Shown here piece by piece: positions 6,433 through 10,763 of a DNA stretch of 10,763 nt. The DNA is taken from assembly GCA_026418755.1 (NCBI GenBank), contig JAOAAR010000034.1, positions 1 through 10,763 on the forward strand, written 5' to 3'. Both the position numbers and the translations under genes were made by a program. How positions within the stretch are numbered: position 1 is the stretch's first letter; each line of letters starts with the position of its first letter. The stretch is from Planctomycetota bacterium (lineage in GTDB: Bacteria > Planctomycetota > SKW154). A model generated the notes under the pieces. The model saw nothing but the letters and a program-made list of their open reading frames with translations, did not search any database and was not told the DNA's origin.

Positions 6433-7176
6433 TTAGAACCGCTTCTTACTAGCAATTCCCTCAAATAGACTCTCTAATGGCGGGCAGATGTTTTCGTTCT
6501 CGTCAGCGATTCCAAACCCGCTAATCCGAGAATCGTATGGAACAACAGATACAATTTCAAGAGAAATACTCTTTATTCTCTCGGTGATTTTCTCCGACAG
6601 CGGCGGTGTAACCATATTCAAAATGACCGCCATTGCTTTAACAGAAATCGGTAGTTTCCGCGCAAGAGAAGCAATCCTCTCGACCGCAAGAAGAGAAGAT
6701 TCTGTTGGCTGTGAGACAATAAGCATCAGGTCGACATCTTTTGTTGTACGCCTTGAAAGATGCTCCATACCTGCTTCTGTATCGATCACCACATAGGAGA
6801 AATCGTTCTGGAGAATGTCCAGATACCTTCGGAGGATGTGATTCACATAGCAATAGCAGCCTTGCCCTTCCGGTCTACCCATTGCCAAAAGAGAGAACCC
6901 TTTCTCCTCAACAAGGAGTTCTTGAAGTTTGTATTCAACTATTCTCTCCTTGCTTATGGCTGGGTTTGAGAGAGTATCTGAAGCAAGTTCTTCGCGAACT
7001 TCTCCAATGGTTCTTGGTGCGGAAATGCCCAATGCGAGATGGAGGTTGTTGTTCGGGTCAGCATCAACGGCAAGTACACTCCCCTTTTTCCGAGCAACAA
7101 GGAAGCGGACGAGTTGCGCCGCAAGAGTAGTTTTACCGACGCCGCCTTTTCCCACAAACGCCGTTGTATAACCCAT
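6433..7176 (-). CDS. cooC: CO dehydrogenase nickel-insertion ATPase, CooC/AcsF type
   Basis: CooC-family proteins are MinD/ParA-like ATPases that dimerise on ATP and help insert nickel into carbon monoxide dehydrogenase or acetyl-CoA synthase. This 247-residue protein has the deviant Walker A GKGGVGKT at 9-16, VDADPNNN at 37-44, and the family-specific GQGCYCYVNHILR at 105-117. In that segment the C107-x-C109 pair is the metal-binding and dimer-bridging CxC motif. VIDTEAGMEHLSRR follows as the Walker B region, then VSQPTESSL. The length is normal (about 250). It is the first gene of the operon, 12 bases before the MshEN-zinc-ribbon gene, with acsD and acsE after it. Whether it serves CODH (CooC) or ACS (AcsF) cannot be settled from the sequence alone; the acs neighbours slightly favour the latter. 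Confidence 0.93.
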   Translation of the reverse strand: MGYTTAFVGKGGVGKTTLAAQLVRFLVARKKGSVLAVDADPNNNLHLALGISAPRTIGEVREELASDTLSNPAISKERIVEYKLQELLVEEKGFSLLAMGRPEGQGCYCYVNHILRRYLDILQNDFSYVVIDTEAGMEHLSRRTTKDVDLMLIVSQPTESSLLAVERIASLARKLPISVKAMAVILNMVTPPLSEKITERIKSISLEIVSVVPYDSRISGFGIADENENICPPLESLFEGIASKKRF

Positions 7177-7215
7177 CCATCGAATCCGAAGAGTTAGAGC
7201 ATCAAAAACATTCTA

Positions 7216-7243
7216 TTGATAAATTCCGTCTCCGCATAATCAA
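7216..7243 (-). promoter_or_regulatory. Possible promoter for the cooC-acsDE operon
   Basis: On the minus strand, TTGATT (7243-7238) and TATCAA (7221-7216) are separated by 16 bases, 40 bases upstream of the cooC start. Several A-runs on the same strand lie upstream (about 7249-7288), roughly one helical turn apart in places, as in UP elements or curved DNA. The -10 box matches four of six. Because TTGAT/ATCAA is also an inverted repeat here, part of the signal could be an operator. Confidence 0.3.
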
Positions 7244-7290
7244 AACCCTTTTTACGCCCATTTCTTTTTGTTTTCGCCTTTTGTTTTTGC

Positions 7291-7308
7291 GTTCACGAAC
7301 TTCGAAGT
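7291..7308. promoter_or_regulatory. Palindromes just upstream of the C26 hydrolase gene
   Basis: ACTTCGAAGT (7299-7308) is a perfect 10-base palindrome. It follows, with a two-base overlap, GTTCACGAAC (7291-7300), an inverted repeat of four-base arms. Both lie about 35 bases before the chosen start at 7344, where an operator could act, but a 10-base palindrome alone is weak evidence. Confidence 0.2.
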
Positions 7309-7343
7309 GGTTAATTTGAATGGGGTGGAAGGAGAAAGGAAAT

Positions 7344-8060
7344 ATGTCCAAAAAGCCCAAAATCATTTTGAACTCGAATTACACGGAAATACGGGGAAGC
7401 CAGGTCGTTGCGACCGGGGCAAATTACTGTGATGCTGTCGCTGATGCAGGAGGAATTCCGCTTATATCCGCCTGCATACCAAACAGGAACTATGTAGACG
7501 AGATTCTCACAAGCGTCTCAGGATTGGTCCTCGTAGGTTCGCTTGACATAGACCCAAAAATTTACGGCGAAAAAAAGCATCGCTCTACGAAATTGATTCA
7601 TCCGCGGAGACAGGAGTTCGATTTTCTGCTGGTTGAGAGGGCACTTGAGAAGAGATTGCCAATTCTCGGAATCTGCGGCGGCGAACAACTTCTGAATGTC
7701 GCCTTGGGGGGCTCACTCATCCAGCATATTCCAAGAAATCGTGGCCACACGAGTTCGCCAAAACAACTCTGCTTCCATAAAATCAGAATCGAGAGAGAAA
7801 CATTGCTTCATCAAATACTCAAAAGAGATGAAATGTTGGTTAATAGTTATCACCATCAGGCTGTACGAAAATTGGGCAAAGGACTGGTGATTTCTGCCTG
7901 CTCAGAGGACGGCATAGTCGAGGCAATTGAAGATAAAAGACGCATGTTAATAGGAGTGCAGTGGCATCCTGAGCGTGAAACGGAAGAGGATGTGACGAAG
8001 AACCGACTATTCGGCTGGCTTGTGGCGCAGGCTCAAAAACATCTCGCCTATGACGAGTAG
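7344..8060 (+). CDS. Class I glutamine-amidotransferase-fold hydrolase (peptidase C26, PuuD-like)
   Basis: Proteins of this family hydrolyse gamma-glutamyl bonds, for example gamma-glutamyl-GABA in putrescine breakdown. The 238-residue protein is close to the family's usual length of about 240-250. It shows GSLDIDPKIYGE at 65-76, the nucleophile elbow GICGGEQLLNVALGGSLIQ at 109-127 with catalytic C111, VNSYHHQAV at 166-174, and QWHPE at 206-210 giving H208 and E210 of the triad. The usual form of the elbow is GICRG; here Arg is replaced by Gly. The start at 7344 is preferred because AAGGAGAAAGG lies before it. An in-frame ATG at 7320 has no ribosome site and would add eight residues. It stands alone on the plus strand, diverges from cooC, and its end overlaps the end of the permease gene by 54 bases. 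The substrate cannot be told. Confidence 0.85.
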   Translation: MSKKPKIILNSNYTEIRGSQVVATGANYCDAVADAGGIPLISACIPNRNYVDEILTSVSGLVLVGSLDIDPKIYGEKKHRSTKLIHPRRQEFDFLLVERALEKRLPILGICGGEQLLNVALGGSLIQHIPRNRGHTSSPKQLCFHKIRIERETLLHQILKRDEMLVNSYHHQAVRKLGKGLVISACSEDGIVEAIEDKRRMLIGVQWHPERETEEDVTKNRLFGWLVAQAQKHLAYDE

Positions 8061-8744
8061 CACCGCAGTATAAGAAAGGTTCGCAAACACGCCCAGAAAT
8101 ATTCTACTTAAAGATGGTATGGAGTCCGCTGCACATTCGCTTTGAAGGTTTGCCAGATGGAAAGGTGGTAGAAGAAGAGAGAGAGGTTTAAGGAGAGGGG
8201 CAGACTGGGCATAAAATGCGATTATGTGGCTTGCAGTGAGTGCTGATAGGAGCGCAACCGCAACTGCAACGAAACCCCCGATGGGGGAGAGAAGAAGTGT
8301 AATAGCGCAACTCACGGCACCTGTTGTGAGAGCAAGAGGCAGAACGAAATTTGAAGCAGGCGAAAGATATGTTTCGCAAACAAGCGTTGCAATGTAGTAA
8401 GAAAGAGAAAGGGATACTAAAGCGATAGAAGTTGCTGTCCACGCACCCAAAAACCGTCCTGCTAAAACCCTGACTCCACTCACAGGACGCAAAAAGGTTA
8501 AATCAAAACATTCTTCTTCTTCCTCTTGCTCCAGAAAGTCTGCCAGGGAAAAAAGCGGAACGCAAACGGAAAGGAGAATCGCAAGCCCCGCATACACCTC
8601 AGAAGCAAGAGTGGACACGCCTCCAAGAGAAAAGAGGTCATAGAGCGCACCAAGGAAGCATAGTGTGATGAAAATCGAAATCAGAATGTAAAAACCAGAA
8701 CGTTTAACATGTGCCTTGAAGACGAGGAGAAAAGATGCGCCCAC
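8007..8744 (-). CDS. ABC-2-type membrane permease
   Basis: A 245-residue inner-membrane protein with about six membrane segments (roughly 18-38, 49-68, 99-121, 133-154, 156-178 and 213-237). Between the second and third is FLEQEEEEECFDLTFLRPVSGVRVLAGRF, cut here around 70-98: the cytoplasmic 'E-x-x-x-x-T-x-x-x-L-x-P-V-S' segment typical of ABC-2 permeases such as NosY and CcmB. The acidic run EQEEEEE is at 72-78. No ATPase partner gene is visible. The start is GTG at 8744, six bases after the stop of the cytochrome-b gene, so it is probably translationally coupled with the formate dehydrogenase genes. A role in cofactor or heme delivery, or in assembly of that complex, is only a guess from position. 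The last 18 codons overlap the plus-strand C26 gene tail to tail. Confidence 0.75.
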   Translation of the reverse strand: MGASFLLVFKAHVKRSGFYILISIFITLCFLGALYDLFSLGGVSTLASEVYAGLAILLSVCVPLFSLADFLEQEEEEECFDLTFLRPVSGVRVLAGRFLGAWTATSIALVSLSLSYYIATLVCETYLSPASNFVLPLALTTGAVSCAITLLLSPIGGFVAVAVALLSALTASHIIAFYAQSAPLLKPLSLLLPPFHLANLQSECAADSIPSLSRIFLGVFANLSYTAVLLVIGEMFLSLRHKPAE

Positions 8745-8750
8745 CTCTCT

Positions 8751-9824
8751 TTAACCCTCTCCTTTCTCTTTAGCCTCTTCTTGCTTCTCTCCTCCTTCAG
8801 CGGTCTTTTCCTGCTCTGTTTCTTCCAAATTCTCTTGCTCTTCTTCCTCTGCTTCAGCAGTCTCGCCTTCTTCACTTTCAGATCCTTCTACCTCTGCCTC
8901 TATTTCGCTCTCTTCCGCTTCACTTTCTACTGAAACCTCTTCTTCTGGAACAACTGCCTCCTCTCTACTCGCTTCTACGGCGACCTCTTCACCTCCACCT
9001 TCTTCTACCACTTCCATATCCACCACCTCACCAGCGCCCGATTTCTTCTTCATAACGCGGGCGATGTCCTTATGATGTAGAGTCTCCATCACGCGCCGAT
9101 GCTCTTCTTCTGAAGTTAGCGGTCTTTCTTTCAACTTCTCGAACCAGACCGAATGGTGAGTCTGAAGAAATTTGACTTTCAGAAACCCTTTTGTAAGGAT
9201 GGAGAATCTGCCTGGCGTTGCGATATACATAAAATAGACATAGAGTGCAGAGATAAAAACCATAACAATGAACGCTGCGAGGTGGATGTTGAAACTCAGG
9301 CGAATCATCTGGGCGTCGAGGATGCGGACACTGTGAATCGCAATCCCTGTGATGCCGTACAAACCACCAATCAGCAGAATCGCAAGTGTATACAGTTTTT
9401 GGAGAGCGTTGTATCTACCTGCGGGCGGGACAGGAGAGTATTTACGACCGAACCCGCCGAACTTGCGGATATATTCGAAGTCGTAGTTGTGCCAGACTAA
9501 TGCAAAAGGAAGTCTCGGCAGAGCGAAAATAACCAGAGTGGCAAGAAAAACGAAAGTGGCGTAGAAGTGGATTGTGTAAAGGGTTCGGTAACCTCCAATC
9601 TGCTCAGGAGCAACCGTAACTTCACGCCATTGCAGACCTATTTCGAGGACGCAAATGAAAAGAAATAGTGCAACAAAGAGCCATGTGCGCATCCGCTCAA
9701 TCGTCGAAGAGACGAACATTCTCGGCCCAGTATCAATAGGCTTTGTAGGTGCCCTACCTCGTGCTTTCAATGTCTCCACACGCGCCTTAGCGTGCGACTT
9801 ACTCATCTTCCTCTTAAGAGCCAT
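8751..9824 (-). CDS. Formate dehydrogenase cytochrome-b (gamma) subunit, apparent single-heme form with Glu-rich tail
   Basis: The protein is the membrane subunit that passes electrons from the iron-sulfur subunit to quinone in FdnI-type formate dehydrogenases. The 357 residues comprise a basic N-terminus, four membrane segments (about 47-66, 81-102, 142-163, 177-202), the post-helix QTHHSVWFEKL motif at 221-231 that matches the family's HHPxWY, and a tail of about 100 residues (250-357) dominated by Glu. Of the four usual heme histidines, H86 (helix 2) and H181 (helix 4) are present. The other pair is replaced by T47, in ERMRTW where relatives have a His, and Y195, 14 residues after H181. 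That would leave one heme. The ATG at 9824 follows GGGGGAG; an in-frame ATG six codons later is also possible. It sits 27 bases after the beta subunit gene. Family assignment is firm; heme count is inferred. Confidence 0.85.
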   Translation of the reverse strand: MALKRKMSKSHAKARVETLKARGRAPTKPIDTGPRMFVSSTIERMRTWLFVALFLFICVLEIGLQWREVTVAPEQIGGYRTLYTIHFYATFVFLATLVIFALPRLPFALVWHNYDFEYIRKFGGFGRKYSPVPPAGRYNALQKLYTLAILLIGGLYGITGIAIHSVRILDAQMIRLSFNIHLAAFIVMVFISALYVYFMYIATPGRFSILTKGFLKVKFLQTHHSVWFEKLKERPLTSEEEHRRVMETLHHKDIARVMKKKSGAGEVVDMEVVEEGGGEEVAVEASREEAVVPEEEVSVESEAEESEIEAEVEGSESEEGETAEAEEEEQENLEETEQEKTAEGGEKQEEAKEKGEG

Positions 9825-9851
9825 ATATCACTCCCCCTACTTTCAATGCTT

Positions 9852-10763
9852 TCAGAATCTCTTTTTGCCCAGAGGACGCTTCGCCCCCTTCTTCAATTTC
9901 CGCATCAACCTCTTCTCAGCACCCATCGCCTTCATCTTACCCTCCTGCCGTTTCAACTTTATCATCCGCTCCAACTCTTCTTCGCTCAATTCCCGCTCCT
10001 CCTCTTCTTCAACGATTTTCACGCCAAGAGGACCGATGAACATCCGATGAAGAAGCATTATTATAAGCGCTCCAATGCCTGCGATGAGTGCTGCAGGTTT
10101 GAGAAGTGACTGCCAAGTCCAAGCAACGCGAGGATAGCGGGGCATGTTTACCAAAAAATAGTCACGAGAATCGTCACTGTCGAATATGTATATGACTCCA
10201 AGCCCGCGTAAATATCCTTCGCCATAACTTATTCTCTCTTTCTTTCCTGTCACTTTTACCGCAGCAATCCGCATCTCTTTCTCAACGAACACCTCTTCCA
10301 CCGCTTTGCCGAATACCAAAGCGCCGGTTGGGCAGGCAGCAACACAGGCAGGAACTTCACCCGAGTTGATTCTCGTCCGCTCGACGCAGCGGTTACATTT
10401 TGATACAACATAATGCTCATCACTCTCTTCTCCAGGTCTTAAAAGGTTAAAAGCACAGGCATATGTGCAGTAAAGACAGTGAATGCAACGGGATTCGTCC
10501 AGGACGATTGTATACCCGGAGGCAGGGTCTCGCTCCAAAGCGCCGGGGACAGGGCAAACGGCAAGGCATGGTGCTTCAAAGCAATGCATACAGATGCGGG
10601 GTGCCGTCAGCCATCGAACTCCTTCAAGTGTAACCGCTTCGTGGTGAGTCATCCTCAGAAGCACATCGGGAGAAAAATCTTCAGAATAGTCGTAGCCAAA
10701 TCCTCCAGGAGGTTCCCATTCATACCATTCTGCACACGCTACAGCGCAGGCGCGGCAACCAGT
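9852..10763 (-). CDS. Formate dehydrogenase iron-sulfur (beta) subunit, N-terminus cut by right edge
   Basis: This subunit wires electrons from the molybdenum or tungsten catalytic subunit to the membrane cytochrome b. The visible 303 residues continue in frame to the right edge; a GTG at 10664 is internal, because the preceding codons encode the first cluster motif TGCRACAVAC. Cys groups lie at 3, 6, 10; 58, 61, 66, 70; 93, 96, 99, 103; and 123, 126, 140, 144. That is 15 of the 16 ligands for four [4Fe-4S] clusters, with the last one expected beyond the edge. The region SLLKPAALIAG onwards (about 215-240) is a C-terminal membrane helix ending in His-Arg, as in FdnH. After it comes a charged tail of about 50 residues, acidic then strongly basic, which is longer than in E. 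coli FdnH. The catalytic subunit should lie just beyond the right edge. Confidence 0.92.
   Translation of the reverse strand, partial: TGCRACAVACAEWYEWEPPGGFGYDYSEDFSPDVLLRMTHHEAVTLEGVRWLTAPRICMHCFEAPCLAVCPVPGALERDPASGYTIVLDESRCIHCLYCTYACAFNLLRPGEESDEHYVVSKCNRCVERTRINSGEVPACVAACPTGALVFGKAVEEVFVEKEMRIAAVKVTGKKERISYGEGYLRGLGVIYIFDSDDSRDYFLVNMPRYPRVAWTWQSLLKPAALIAGIGALIIMLLHRMFIGPLGVKIVEEEEERELSEEELERMIKLKRQEGKMKAMGAEKRLMRKLKKGAKRPLGKKRF

Noticed and set aside
7320..7343. Earlier ATG for the C26 hydrolase
   Set aside because: No Shine-Dalgarno before it; the GGAAGGAGAAAGG inside these 24 bases serves the ATG at 7344.
8709..8933. Plus-strand Leu/Phe/Ser-rich frame that looks like a membrane peptide
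   Set aside because: It is the complement of the Glu-rich tail codons; the composition is a by-product of GAA/GAG runs.
10664..10664. GTG as the start of the iron-sulfur subunit
   Set aside because: The frame continues upstream to the window edge and encodes the first Cys cluster motif, so the gene begins outside the window.

Overview
The window reads as part of a chromosome of an anaerobic bacterium that carries the Wood-Ljungdahl (reductive acetyl-CoA) pathway. Evidence is two corrinoid-branch genes (acsE, acsD), a CooC-type nickel-insertion ATPase, and parts of a membrane-bound formate dehydrogenase module. Most genes have clear AGGAGG-like Shine-Dalgarno sites, so the host is bacterial. 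The lineage cannot be named from this stretch; an uncultured acetogen-like or related anaerobic phylum is an inference. Almost everything is transcribed leftwards (minus strand), and the only convincing plus-strand gene is at 7344-8060.

Layout, left to right. (1) 1-3755 holds an amino-acid operon read right to left: a sigma70-like promoter (3727-3755), a leader with a possible 22-codon Arg-containing peptide and an intrinsic-terminator-like hairpin, then lat (L-lysine 6-transaminase family), argG, a short decayed copy of the argH 5' end, and argH running off the left edge. (2) 3888-7176 holds a Wood-Ljungdahl operon read right to left: cooC, a 187-aa protein with an MshEN-like domain and a CxxC/CxxC zinc ribbon, acsD, and acsE. 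(3) 7177-7343 is a divergent intergenic region; rightwards from it runs a class I glutamine-amidotransferase-fold hydrolase of the C26/PuuD type. (4) 8007-10763 holds a third leftward operon: a formate dehydrogenase iron-sulfur (beta) subunit cut by the right edge, a cytochrome-b (gamma) subunit that seems to have lost one of its two heme sites and has a Glu-rich tail of about 100 residues, and an orphan ABC-2-type permease.

Functionally, the right-hand operon would link formate oxidation or reduction to the membrane. The middle operon would supply the methyl-transfer steps (methyl-tetrahydrofolate to corrinoid protein to acetyl-CoA synthase) and nickel loading of CO dehydrogenase/ACS. The left operon completes arginine synthesis from citrulline and pairs it with a lysine-type omega-transaminase. 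The points most worth a second look are the leader/attenuator before lat-argG-argH, the MshEN-zinc-ribbon protein inside the acs operon, the apparent single-heme formate dehydrogenase gamma subunit, and the ungapped but decayed argH N-terminal copy next to argH. The only gene-poor stretch over 300 bases is 3550-3887, which holds the leader and promoter. No CRISPR array, insertion sequence, tRNA or rRNA was seen.
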